Assembly: GCA_947846985.1 (NCBI GenBank)
Contig: CANTUZ010000001.1
Coordinates: forward strand, 108,579,757 to 108,643,756
Direction: 5' to 3'
DNA: 64,000 nucleotides
Origin: Fratercula arctica
Lineage: Eukaryota > Chordata > Aves > Charadriiformes > Alcidae
The notes below the pieces were generated by a model. That model had not been told where the DNA came from. It ran no database searches and worked only from the letters and a program-made list of their open reading frames with translations. The translations under genes and the position numbers were made by a program. Shown here in pieces: positions 26,538-37,919 of this stretch. Within the stretch, counting starts at the first letter, position 1; each line of letters begins with the position of its first letter.

Positions 26538-27247
26538 TCACTCGATTTCCTCATCCAAATCATTGGTAAAGATATTAAAGAGAACAGGCTTCTGTTCTGA
26601 GCCCTGGGGAACACCACTTGTGACCGGCTGCCAACTGGATTTAACTCCATTCACCTCAACTCTTTGGACCTGGCCACCCAGCCAGTTTTTTACCCAGCAA
26701 AGCATATGCCCATCCAAGCCATGAGAGGCCAGTTTCTCTAGGAGAATGCTGTGGGAAATGGTGTCAAAGGCTTTACTAAAGTCTAGGTAGACAACTTCCA
26801 CAGCCTTTCCGTTGTCCGCTAAGTGGGTCACCTTATTGTAGAAGGAGATCAGGTTAGTCAAGCAGGACCTGCCTTTCATAAACCCATGCTGACTGGGCCT
26901 GATCATCTGATTGTCCTAGACATGTCACATGATAGCACTCAAGATGATCTGTTCCATAACCTTCCCTGGCACCGATGTCAGACTGGCAGGCCTTTAATTT
27001 CCCAGATCCTGCTTGCAGCCCTTCTTGTAGGTGGACATCACATTTTCTAGCCTCCAGTTAACTGGGACCTTCCTGGTTAGCCAGGACTGCTGATAAATGA
27101 CGGAAAGTGGCTTGGTCAGCATTTCTGCCAGTTCCCTCAGTACCCTCAGGGGGATCCCATCTGGCTCCGTAAACTTCTGTGTGTCTAAGTGGTGTAGTAG
27201 CTTGCTAACCATTTCCTCTTTAATTATTTCCTCCCCATTAAACACCT
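26538..27247 (-). pseudogene. CR1 ORF2 reverse transcriptase remnant, 5' part
   Basis: The single minus-strand frame from about 27245 to 26538 carries RT landmarks in order: thumb-proximal KEEMVSKLLHHLDTQKFTEP, IPLRVLRELAEMLTKPLSVI, NWRLENVMSTYKKG, then [39 protein letters not shown], palm motif [14 protein letters not shown] (catalytic D present, codons near 26785) and motif B SGVPQGS (near 26600). The frame is never shifted here. It is broken by TAA at 26994-26996, TGA at 26925-26927, TAG at 26916-26918 and TGA at 26538-26540. Substitution rather than indel decay fits a slowly mutating old copy. Confidence 0.93.
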
Positions 27248-29461
27248 AACCTTAGACATGTGGCATAGGATTTATCTTTTCTGCTTTTAGAATCTACAGC
27301 AGAGATGCCTACATTTGAACTTATAACCCTGGATTCCCTTTTGAGCCAGGGGGAAGCACTAAGCATTTTTTACACACTTGACAAAATAGATGGATGTGTG
27401 GCACCCTAAAAATATCGGTTCCCCTCTCATGACTGTAGTCTGAAGCTAGGTGAGTTAAATCTCTACTACAATTTTAAAAATCCTTAATATAATCATTAGT
27501 ATGGGCAGATATTTCAATTATTTGAAATCTACACAAGTACTCAGGTTGAGCATGAAACTAAGAATGAGAATTTGTAACTTCAGAAACTTCAGAAGCAACA
27601 TGATGACATTCTCATAAAGTGTAAGACAGAGAATAAATCTCTTTTCAAGTTTTGTTTACCCAGTATTTTGTGGCTGTCAGTTTGTTCCTTCATGTCTTGT
27701 GTCTGGGTCCACTTTGCAGTGCTCAAAATCTACGTAATAAGGGTTGCTAACATGTTTTTGTTACGTTTCTAATCCTATCAAGACCTTTTATTTTAAGTGA
27801 AAAGGTTCCCTTTTATTTTCCTTGTGGTGCTGCTTACATAAACGTTTGGGATACAGAAAGAAATAAATGGAAAGAAAAATTGGCATAGTATCTTGTGATT
27901 CTTTGTTACACCTGCTCACACTTCCTAATCCACTGTCATCTTGACCTTTTGTGTGAAGATGATTCCAGCATTGATAATGAAGGCTTTCTCCTAAAGTTGA
28001 TGGAATCTCCCATGTAAGCACATGTCCATACTACAGGCCTCCCTTTGTCTGAGTGGCATTTTATGTGATCCCAGAATGGATGAACTTTACTGAGCCTGGT
28101 TGTGTTTTGCACTAACCAGGCTGACAGCCTTCGTGGCTGCTGGCTAACGCCTGTCTGCCACTTTCTACAAGGTGCAGGTGACAGGAGAAAATGCAAAAGA
28201 AGGCAGTAGGAGGGAATGTGGTTTAGGTCCTCCTGCTGCTGCTCTGGGGAATGGGCAAGGACCTCTCCATAAGGAAAACACCCAGCCAATGCCTACCCAT
28301 CCCTCTCAAGCACAGGCATTAACATACACATTAGCAAAGCTATGGAGATGTCTGAAAAGAGTATTGGGGCAGTACCTGTACGCCAGTTGGCTTATGCAGC
28401 AGATGGTGTTATTACCAGAGGGCCTCACAATTACTTTCATCTTTGAAATGCGTGTACTGTACAAAGTAACACCAAGCAGTATGGAAATTATCTTTTTTTT
28501 TTTTCCCCTCCCTCCCTCTTTCTTTCTCTTTTGGTATGCAATCTTCTCTTTAAGGGGGTTTGAAAAGGAAATCCTGAATCTGTTCTTTAACATATAATTT
28601 TGGTATCTAAAAACAGCACTTGGGATTAGCAGGCTTGTCAGAAAAACAAGGATTTAGATGTTCAAAAAAACTCAACAATCCACCCCCAGCTTTTCAGCTG
28701 TCAGGAATTATTTGGCTGTACACAGCTGCTATAAGATGAAGAGAGAGCAAATGCAATGAAGGGAAAAGGTGTTATTTTAAGGACATGATCTGACAATAAT
28801 GGAATCACCCAAACTGCTTCATATAAAGTGGTTTACATGCTTGGCAAAGAGATGAAAATACACACTGATCTCACATTTGGGCAAGTGTTAATTATAAACT
28901 CACTGACAACAAGATCAAGTCTCTTAAAACTTGTTTCTTTTGGTTTGCTCTCAAAAACAAAGAAACTATGACTTGTATTCATCCTGCTCTTCCTCTTCTC
29001 TCTGCACACAGATACTAGTGTGCTTTGTAAATCAGGAATGAAATGAGATACAACCAGTTGACTCTAATAAATGATTTTATGGAGGCGTGGAGACTGCTAT
29101 CGTTATTCCTGACAATAGATAGAAAGTTGTCTTCTCCCTGATTCCATTCTTCCAAAAGCATTTCTGGCTGCCCATATTTACTAGTCATGTCAGATGTAGC
29201 TTGGGTTAGATTTTTTGCTGTTGTCCTACTCTGTTTCCTGTTCAACTTATGGCAAAATTTTACTTGTATGAAGCTACAAAAGAAAGACCACGTTTTTGTA
29301 ATTTGAAATATTTTCTTGTCACCAAGGCTTCATTTTAAAATAGCTTAAGAAAAATAACATACATAATAACAAATTGCAAAACTGCCCTCTAGATTTTGAC
29401 AAAGTTTGAAGCACTACTTTAGTTTTCCAAACAAAATTTGCTCCTTGTCCTGCTTCTCCTC
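27248..29461. other. Unique non-coding DNA
   Basis: No gene recognised. 27,790-28,600 has overlapping frames of 77-141 codons on both strands (141 codons plus strand 28172-28597), part of which is translation of a T/C-rich tract at 28491-28530. None contains a motif I know. Confidence 0.6.
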
Positions 29462-29770
29462 CTAGTTCCTTGCTCGCTCTTTTAGTGATACCTGTAGAAG
29501 ATTTTTTTGGTCTTCCATCGCACTTTCATTGTGGGTTCCACAGGACACCATCATTGGTCTTCTTCAGCCATAGTCATCTTGGATGCCCTCATCCTCTAGT
29601 TCAGATTCAACCACCAACCGTAGGGTAGATCCCTACTTCAGGGCATCTCCTGGAATCTCCTCAATGACAAACGATCTTTATTTACATGCAGCCACCAGCC
29701 CAGACTCTAGATGGGTAAGGGGCTCTGTTATACCTCCCAGACTGTGTTCTTGTTTCTTCTGTGGGAACTA
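29462..29770 (-). pseudogene. Coding-like island, possible decayed gene fragment (unidentified)
   Basis: On the minus strand one frame from about 29770 down to 29462 reads as protein-like sequence rich in GNN codons. It contains EHSLGGITEPLTHLESGLVA, then RSFVIEEIPGDALK, GSTLRLVVESELEDEGIQDD and VSCGTHNESAMEDQKNLLQ. It is interrupted by TAA at 29678-29680, TAG at 29633-29635, TGA at 29564-29566 and TAG at 29462-29464. High charge, many GAG/GAA/GAT/GTG codons and nonsense-only decay suggest a dead coding fragment such as an old retrocopy. I do not recognise the protein. The alternative is that the real coding strand is the plus strand, listed separately. Either may be chance. Confidence 0.25.
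29574..29714 (+). other. Candidate internal exon on the plus strand (alternative reading)
   Basis: On the plus strand a 141-nt segment (47 codons, phase 0 at both ends) is bounded by a pyrimidine tract and CCATAG at 29568-29573 and by TGG followed by GTAAGG at 29715. Its translation includes SSSSSDSTTNRRVDPYFRAS and GISSMTNDLYLHAATSPDSR. A second possible acceptor, CTCTAG, ends at 29599. The frame runs on past the donor to 29804 without a stop. The protein is not one I recognise. Because the antisense frame of the same DNA also looks coding, only one of the two interpretations can be right. Confidence 0.2.
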
Positions 29771-32237
29771 CTTTTATAACTTCCTACCATATCTGTTATT
29801 CTGATGTACAGTACTACAATAAGGTTGTTTCCTGTTTTCGTTTCTAGGTGTACAGCTAAACTAGATATGAATGCACATAAATACACACAGACATCAATTG
29901 GAGTGTTTGGTAGAATTGTGGGAATACAAACAAAAAGAACATTAGCCTCTGAAGTATATTTAAGTTTCGAAACCAAATGCTCAGGAGCTGGGTTAAAATG
30001 CAATGCTTGTACATGTATCGTCATTAAAAACTGCATTTTCCTACACTGCACATGGGTTTGATTGCATTTTCAACATGAAACCTGCTCAGAAACCCAAGGC
30101 AGGGACCATCCTTTCTTCTTCTCTTCTCCCAAAAGAAATAATATTATAAGTATGGTACGGAATCAAATTAAACCTTCTGTGATACCTCCACTCAAAACTT
30201 TCTGGCACTTCATGCATAAAAGCAAAATATTTTGTTAAAAGAGTGTCAGGGCTTCAACTGTGCATGCTCACCAAGCACCTAAAGGAGTTTGCCAGAGAAT
30301 CTGGCACTCCCTCCTTGTAAATGTGCTATGATACAACCCACATCTGACCTATCACTATGTTCTTAATCAGAGGCCACCATATTCATTGAACGGTTCAGTT
30401 AATGAATGATAGATTGCAGGAAGGGTAAAGAATATTCTGTGCATTGGAATAGCCAAGAAGGGGGAGATTCCTACTGCAGGCATGTGCTGGGTGAAGTAAT
30501 CCTAACTCAGCAAATTAAATCTCTACAGGCCACGCTAATTATATCATCTCCTTAGTTTCTCTGGAATCCCTAATGTCTTTCTATTGCTATGTGTATCAAG
30601 TGGGAGTTCACAAGGACATCTCATGCCTGTGTAAGATACCACACCATGCAGTAGTAAAGCAGCGGTTCCTCTCATCTCTCTTTGCTAGCATACTCTATGA
30701 AAAATAGAAGAAAAGTATGGGAAACTGTCACTTACTGAGAAGAGGAGGAGTTTGTAGCCCTACAGGGAAAAATTTCCTTTTGTAAAATGTGCTCCTTGTG
30801 CTGTGGTGGCAACTGAGGAGAGGCTGGGGAGGAGGCAGGAGCCTCTCAAGCCTAGTACCACACACTTCAGGCCTCTAAGCAGTCCCCGACGGTATCAATG
30901 TGGAGTACATTTTTAGTCTTTGTTTTGTCATGTTGAACAATACAATCCAATCTTTAAGAGAGTGCAGTGAAAAGTGTTGGTAATAACTTCACTGCTTTTT
31001 CTTTTTCTGAATGGAACCAGTAGTTCTAGGCAAAATAATAGCCAAATTAACTATTTATACAGAATCTCCACATGTGATATAATAACATTGTTTATATGAA
31101 TAAAACAATTATAGTACATATACAATAGCAAAATCTAATATTTGAATCTCAAAATTTCAAATTTGATATTTGTCACTGAAACTATTGGTTGAAATTTGAA
31201 AGAAAGGCTGACATTTATTCCCTAATATTTTACATTTAAATATCCTTTTCATGACAGTAATCCTTTTCCTCAGATACTTTACTACTTATATTTCTGTGAG
31301 TTTCATGCACTGCGACAACTCTATGACACTGGAAATGTTCACATATTGTTCATCAGTAACAGACCACAATTTGTTTCTTCAAGAAAAGAATTGGTGTATC
31401 AGTATTTAAAAAACAAAATAATTCACTCCAAAATTGAAAATTCTTTCCAATCCCTTTCCAAATAACACAAACAAATGGATGTTTGCAGTGTTTTGTTTAT
31501 GAAAATGAGAAATATGCAAAATATGGAAGCAACAAAATGAAATCATTTCAGTTTTCTGTGGGAAAATGCAAAATGCCTACAACATCTGCCTTAACCGCTT
31601 GTAGATTATTTCTTTCATCTGTTGCAAAGGTTGTCAAACACAAAAAAGAAGTACTCAAGTTTCTGATGATGTTCACGTTTTGATTACTTCTTGACCTTTT
31701 GGAATTCGTGTGGGTCTAATCTTCCGAGAGTATTATATTGGTGTCAAAATACTACCTCAAACATTACATATTTCAGAACTGCATTTATGTAGGAAGTAAT
31801 AGCTGGTAAATTGCAGGCCTTTCTACCACTTAGAAACATCATGGGTTTTGGTCCCTGAATTTTAAAGCCTTCCCTTGTATCTGCAACGTTGTTGAGCTAA
31901 TCATGTGCTATAAGAACACCACGTGTTAGATTGCTGAGGTGCATTTATATAAACTGCAATTTTACAGATAAACATATAAATTGCAGAATCATAGATGCCC
32001 ATACACATCTACAGAATATGGAGGGGGGGAGGCAGAAATGTCATAAAATTTATAATTTTAAAAATATGAGTTGATATTGTATCTTTGGAGACTGTCAGAT
32101 GCTGTTCCTTAATTTCTGTAAAGGGAACAAACTGAAACATCCAACTACTAACTTTGTATTTTGACTTCAAAGTTTTAAATTAAATTTGTGGGGGGACCTA
32201 AGCAAAGGCTTAGAGCAGCATGAAAAATGCAATAAGG
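29771..32237. other. Unique non-coding DNA
   Basis: AT-rich with no gene recognised. Overlapping opposite-strand frames of 85 and 107 codons at 29728-30061 have no motif. 31,020-31,250 is very AT-rich. Confidence 0.65.
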
Positions 32238-32320
32238 ACTTACAAAATAAGTCAGATAAAGGAAGTTTAAAAAAATACTTAGAAAATAAGTCATGATAAA
32301 GGAGGGGTTTTTTTTTTAAA
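32238..32320. repeat. Tandem duplication of about 40 bp
   Basis: The unit beginning ACTTACAAAATAAGTCAG at 32238 is repeated as ACTTAGAAAATAAGTCATG at 32277. Both continue into GATAAAGGA and an A/T-rich end, and the second copy ends in a T run followed by an A run. The copies differ by a few substitutions, a one-base indel and the homopolymer length. Confidence 0.8.
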
Positions 32321-32725
32321 AAAAGAAGGAAGCTTATGTCTTGGATATTAAAAGATTCTATATGTTCTTATTTCTCTTTCTCTCTTGTCAGAGAAACTGT
32401 GCACTTTATTATGCTTTAACATGTTGGGCGTGATGGGTATGTTGTAGCTGTGGTCTGACAGGTTTGTTCATCACTGTTCATTCCACAGTTTGTGAGTGCC
32501 ATTTGTTTATCTTGCTGTCCTTAGATGAAGTTGCTGACGTACAACGCAGGTATCATTTCAAGGCAATGGCAGATGAAACCATCCCGAGCACTATCTGTTG
32601 CTAAAAACTAATGCCAAAGCAGGTTTGTGTCCTGCTTGCTTTCACGTGGGTTTGGTTTATTTGAAAGCTGCCAGTGCTGGTGCAGGCTGGCTCACAGAAA
32701 CCCGAAGTATCCAAGACAGCTTATA
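32321..32725. other. Unique non-coding DNA
   Basis: Nothing recognised apart from the start of a GC-richer patch near 32,630. Confidence 0.6.
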
Positions 32726-32815
32726 GAAGTGCTGCGGGAGGGTGTTACTGGTAGCGCAGGCAAGGCAGCAGCGGAGGAGGGTTCAGCTGGGGCTGTGCCG
32801 CCCCAATTCGCCCGT
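32726..32815. other. Small GC- and CpG-richer patch
   Basis: About 90 bases with several CpG dinucleotides (GTGCTGCGGG, TAGCGCAGG, CAGCGGAGG, TGCCGCCCC, TTCGCCCG) in a region where CpG is scarce. It is far too short for a formal CpG island. It lies inside an 87-codon plus-strand frame (32627-32890) whose translation has no recognised domain. It could be a small regulatory element or a remnant of a GC-rich insertion. Confidence 0.5.
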
Positions 32816-34414
32816 AGTTATGGACCAACCCTCCCTCACCTGGGGAGTGTGCAGGGGGCAGATCTCATTTCCAGTCATGAATTTTATTGATGAATTTGTG
32901 CTGTAGACCATACAGGAACTCAGCCGTATGGAAAAGACTGTGTGTGACTCTAACCAAAGGCTTGTTCTGACTCTGGAAACATTTGTTACAGCTTGGAAAT
33001 ATGTCATCTTAAGATTATTCTGAAAATTTTTGTAACGTAAGCTATTCCAAATCCTATCAGATTTGAAAGTAATAAGTATATTTGTTCCTTCTATTTTCAT
33101 TATTTTCTTTTCTTTGCAATATTTCAGTCTGCCATCTACAATGTGTGTAACAATAAGGGAGGTGATTGGTTATCTCTATGAATATATAAATCCCAAATGC
33201 AGGTAAGACTGCAAAAGAAGAAGGGAAATGCAGGTGATAAAATTTAAATAATCTCAAGAAGAACGTGTTCGTATTTGGGTGATTAGAGATAATGTACTAC
33301 CTGGCAAAAAAGAAAGGAATACGTAACAGTTGTTTGTGAAGTTATTTAAATTTAAATGCAGCTGTAGTTCTGCTCTCAGAACAGTTGTATTTCCTAAAAT
33401 GCAGTGTCTCTTATGAATATTTGTGGGTGTAGCACTGCAGATAAAGGAATCCACTCCTGAATAAAAAGTATTGTAGGGATATTTGGAGTGTTTACATGTA
33501 TGTACAAGTTTTCAAATTGGGAATTACTGTGGAAAGTCTTTGTGAGCTCTCTAGAGTGGTTTCCAGAGATAGATGTTTGCTGTAGCAAGTGTGGCACAGC
33601 GTGGCATAAAACGGATAACTCAAGGCATGGGCACAGCGATTTCTAATGCGGTTTTGGGCATTCGGTATACCGTGTGTTTGTGAATACCAAGTTGCTGTCT
33701 TTCTGTTTCTTGCAAGACAGCAGGCAATGCTTATCACTGTTCAAACGCTTCTCCGTAGAAGAGGAAAATCTTTAAGGCGTGTTGCTACGCGTTTCTTTAT
33801 TTCAGCAAATGCTTCTTGAGATGTGTAAGAAACGTACACAAGAGAATCTCTTCGCAGCGATGCTCAGTAACTTCCTGTTGTTAAACAGCCGCATGAGTGC
33901 TTTCAAGTGCAGAAGTTCCTTTGCTTGAAGCATTTTTTCCTTTTACTCTTAATATTGGTGCTGTGACAACTGGGTTTTTTTCAGATGAGTGTCACTTTCA
34001 GAAGTGGAGTGCTGCAGACATAAGGAGAGCGTAAAGCATCAAATGCATCAAATAACTATTGAACACTATCTTGGGAAATTTAGTGCAGTCTAAGAGGGAT
34101 AATGAACTGAAGGGATGTTAACTCTAGTTATTTTTGTTCATAATCCCCTCTCTTCTCATCCTGTTGCCTCCCTAGCATTTTTGAAGTTTATTTTATTTTT
34201 ACACTAGAGTTTGTTCTTCTGGATCATAGCAGGGAACAGATGAGCTAAGTCAAATATTTCTGTTGATTTTAGTGGGATTTGCATCAGGATCTATGTTTAT
34301 TGTTATTCAAGAACCCCACCAGGATGCACAAGTGTATATCAAAGTTTAAATGATGAAACTCAGTGTGTCTGTACTTTACTAATATATCAACTTTGAGCAT
34401 GATTTTTATGCATT
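32816..34414. other. Unique non-coding DNA
   Basis: No gene recognised. A T-tract and CAG at about 33984 are followed by ATGAGTGTCAC, but all three frames close within about 17 codons. Confidence 0.65.
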
Positions 34415-34678
34415 ATGAGGGGTAATGGCTTCAAACTGGAAGAGGGTAGATTTAGATTAGATATTAGGAAGAAATTTTTCACTATGAGGGTGGTGAGGCA
34501 CTGGAACAGATTGCCCAGAGAAGCTGTGGATGCCCCATCCCTGGAAGTGTTCAAGGCCAGGCTGGATGGGGCTTTGAGCAGCCTGGTCTAGTGGGAGGTG
34601 TCCCTGCCCGTGGCAGGGGGGTTGGAACTGGATGATCTTCAAGGTCCCTTCCAACCCAAACCATTCTATGATTCTATG
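34415..34678 (+). mobile_element. CR1 LINE, short 3' copy C
   Basis: A severely 5'-truncated CR1 keeps the last 57 codons of ORF2 and the full 3' UTR, ending in CCATTCTATGATTCTATG. It shares the 3' UTR of copies A and D (GGGAGGTGTCCCTGCCC, GATGATCTTCAAGGTCCC) and is closest to D in keeping the full UTR. No obvious target-site duplication is seen, which is normal for CR1. Confidence 0.95.
34418..34591 (+). pseudogene. CR1 ORF2 extreme C-terminus (copy C)
   Basis: Fifty-seven sense codons are open up to the native TAG at 34589-34591, with [31 protein letters not shown] and LDGALSSLV. There is no nonsense codon or frameshift, which suggests a younger insertion than copy B, although the fragment is short. 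It has no start codon of its own and no catalytic residues. The 87-codon minus-strand frame at 34457-34720 is its antisense shadow. Confidence 0.92.
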
Positions 34679-37433
34679 TGCACACATTTCTGAAGATATT
34701 GAAATGTACTGATACACCACCGGTAATTATTAGCTGGTAATTGTTAGCTGCAAACGGTTTAGGATCTGCCAGCTGATGGGTTTCTGCAAGGCCCTATGTC
34801 TGAATTAAGTAGATGTTAATTGAAAGCTGCTTTTGATTTTATTTATGTTACCGCTAGAAAAAAGGCAGAGTTGGAACAGCGAGCCTGGCATAGATGACAC
34901 TCGAGAAATGAGAGAGGAACCAAAATCAATCATGGAAGATAAAAGGAACACACAACAGAGAGATATATATAAACTGAATTCCCCATATGGATAGCTTAAT
35001 ATGCCTACTTTATTTCTTATTTAAATGAATTCAGAGTCCCAGTTATAAAAAAAAATAAATATCGTATTACCATGTTGAGAAATTTTCTATCATTTTTCAC
35101 ACAAACTTGAGTATAAGCTTAATTTAAAGAAAGTTGAGCCCCCATGCTTAGGAATAGTATACAGTTGATACATATGGGAGGCACACAGCCCGCATTTTAT
35201 GGCACTTTGCTAGCACTCGGTTGCAATGTGGTTTCTAGAGTATGGTCCGTAATGTTGTTTAGGATGTGTATCCTTCATTTTTGTCTTTCAGTGTTACATT
35301 TTGCAATTGAGTCGCATATTAAGAATTGATGGACTGTCAAATGGCTTTCTAATGCAATCTAGTGAAAATCACAAACCAAAAGTATTTATTTAATTATAAA
35401 AGCAAATGGGTGAAATGTTAAATGCAAGAGTACACATTAGGCACATGTAATTCACAACAGTCTTCTAAACAAAAGAAAAAACATTGGACTGATATTTACA
35501 TCTGCAGCAGAAAGCTGAGCATGTAAATGAAACTATCTTGTAATTACTAGCTTTTAATGTTTAGATATTTTATTAAATGCTTCAGGATTTTGAAAAATGG
35601 GAACATTTTGGTTTAATATTTAACTTCAGATTTAAAGGCTTTTTTTCACTTATGCCAATAACTCAGAAACATAGATCCTTCTAGAAGGTAAGAGAGTATG
35701 TAATGCTGAGAGTTATGTCCTATGAAACCTGCACTAAAGTCACTCAAAAGAGAACAACCCAAAATGTTTTCAGAAAAAAAATCTTTATAAAAAAAAGTTA
35801 TTATATGGAGGGTTTTTTCTCCAATATTCATAAGTACTTTATCTATACCAAGTCAGAAAGTTCTAGTTTTTATTGAAGATACCTAAACTTTTCATGGAAA
35901 ATGTAGTGGATATGAATATGTTCCCCAAAATTTATGATTTAATGAAACCACGATTTGGGGGAAATCCTGATATTTCACTGAACAAATCTCATAACTTATT
36001 TTGAAAAACAGAGCTGCATGTCAGTGACAGACGTCTTTTCTGTCTTAACCACGATTGTGGAAGATTTTAGGAGACACAAATATGACTATTTATCAGTCTA
36101 TAGTGTATGATGAACCACACTAAAAATTCCCAAGCTAAATTATTCTACCTTAGTCCATCTTTGTCATTTTTACAGTAGCACATATTATTGGTTACTGCTC
36201 CTTAACAGACTAATTGTTTCATGCTGGGAACAGTTCTTGAGGAGACTTGGTCATTAGTGACTCTCTGAAGAATCAAGCTCTGTTTATATAAGAAGTTTAT
36301 TCATGTTTATTTTGGCATTTTCCATTAAAGATGAATAAGAAGTATTCTTGCATATCTCCAGTAATCCTACATTAACAGCCCGTGGGGAGTTGAATAACGT
36401 TTCTGCCCGTATTTGATTTGTGCTCATTCTTGAAGGCTTATCAGTGTAGTACAGCATCATGTAACTTCAAATCTCAATATACATTCTTTTTAGCTTTTAA
36501 ACTATAAGATACTATTTTTTACCTCAGTTCATCCTAGTAGTCCCAGTAGAAAAGTCTACTACTGATTTTAATTTTAATTTTATAAACTTATCAGCTTGCT
36601 GAGTGCCTTCTATCAATTATTCAGTTGTTCTGTACCCAGTAAAGTTAAAGCAAAGCATTCGTGCAGAACAGTTCATAGGATAAGACCTTAAAATACCTGT
36701 CCTCAACCAATATTTCTGTTTGGAGCTCTGCTTTGATCAGTAAATGAGTCTTCCAGGTGAGACATGAGTGCTTTCTATACACATATGTCTTCATCTTTAC
36801 CTGTGTTATTTTTGTTTTATTTCTTTTCAAGTTGAACATTTTAAATTTTGGGGTGTTTGAAGCTAGGCACTTAAATCCTTATTTAGGCACATATAAGTGG
36901 ATTATATTTCTGAGTACCTAAGAAATTGCAGCTACTGTTGACTGCAGTTTAAAGTGTTTTTTCAGTCTGAAAATCATCTCGCTTGTATGTTGATGGCTAA
37001 AAATATATATAACTACCTAACTTTAGGCAGTTGAGTTTGCATATACAGATTTTTGGCTGAGAGTAATCTCCTTAAGAGGTATGTAAAGCCCCAAAACTTC
37101 TGTAATTTTTAGATACCTTATGCACATAAATAACAATGATCATTTATCCTTGTGATAAAAGCTGTGCCCATTGCTCCTTGGTGAACCAACCTGAGTTCTC
37201 AGGATCTGGTCCTGCACCTTCAGAATTCAATAAGCAAATCTTGCCTACTGATTGCAGAAGCAGATCATGAAAGCCTCTCAAGGCAGCATTTTGGTCATTT
37301 GTTCTGAGAAACTTGTACAGCACCAGATACATGTCTAGCAGTGAGTAAAAGCAATAATGTGAAGTGTTTAGTATCAGGATTCCCTGTGTTGAAGTTCAAC
37401 AGCTTTTCATATTGAGGTCTATATAGGGGTGGA
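34679..37433. other. Unique non-coding DNA
   Basis: AT-rich with no gene or transposon recognised. Short frames around 35144, 35646 and 36645 show no motif. Confidence 0.65.
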
Positions 37434-37489
37434 TGTGTGTGTGTGTATATATATATATACTTATTTGTTTATTTATTTATTTATTTATT
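37434..37489. repeat. Compound microsatellite TG / TA / TTTA
   Basis: A (TG)n block passes directly into (TA)n and then into TTTG/TTTA tetranucleotides. Compound arrays like this are usually length-polymorphic. Confidence 0.92.
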
Positions 37490-37901
37490 AACCGTACATG
37501 TACTTCCTCATCAGGACAAAGATCTTAGGGTGGCTCTGTTAATTTATTTTACTTGGAACTGGGAGTAAGTTCTTGCACCCTCAAATGCAAGGTCCTTCAG
37601 CAGCTAATGCTCAACACGTGCATGCTGTGCACCTCCTCTCAGCCGTTGGTGCACACTTCACCGCTGGTTGAGACACGATGTGGACATACTGTCCCAGCAC
37701 CAGAGTGCCGTGCAGTAAAATTGAACCCCAAGCCAATAGTGTAAATTCACCTGAACTGGATTCCTTTTTGATGAAACTAAACAAGAATATGTATTACAGG
37801 AGCACACATGATCTTCTCTAGTCTTCTAATAGACCAGAACTACTCTGGGTAAAAAACCCCAGATGGGTATAAGGTGGACATGGAACCTTCACACAAATGA
37901 T
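37490..37901. other. Unique non-coding DNA
   Basis: A 63-codon frame at 37553-37744 contains no recognisable motif. Nothing else is seen. Confidence 0.6.
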
Positions 37902-37919
37902 GTTGATCTGCAGATCAAC
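37902..37919. repeat. Perfect 18-bp palindrome
   Basis: GTTGATCTGCAGATCAAC is identical to its reverse complement, with a PstI-type CTGCAG core. It is not part of a simple repeat, unlike the palindrome at 12.9 kb. It may be a dyad protein-binding site or chance. Confidence 0.85.

Larger units (their letters stand above)
25651..27247 (-). mobile_element. CR1 LINE, longest copy B, minus strand
   Basis: The 3' end is at the low coordinate: on the minus strand the copy finishes in ATTCTATGATTCTATA. Moving to higher coordinates come the 3' UTR, the ORF2 C-terminal region and the reverse transcriptase palm, with the 5' truncation at about 27247. Its tail and UTR differ from the other three copies, so it belongs to a different and apparently older CR1 subfamily. 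ORF1, the endonuclease and the N-terminal RT fingers are missing. Heavy decay (four nonsense codons and at least one frameshift) shows a long-dead insertion. Confidence 0.95.
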
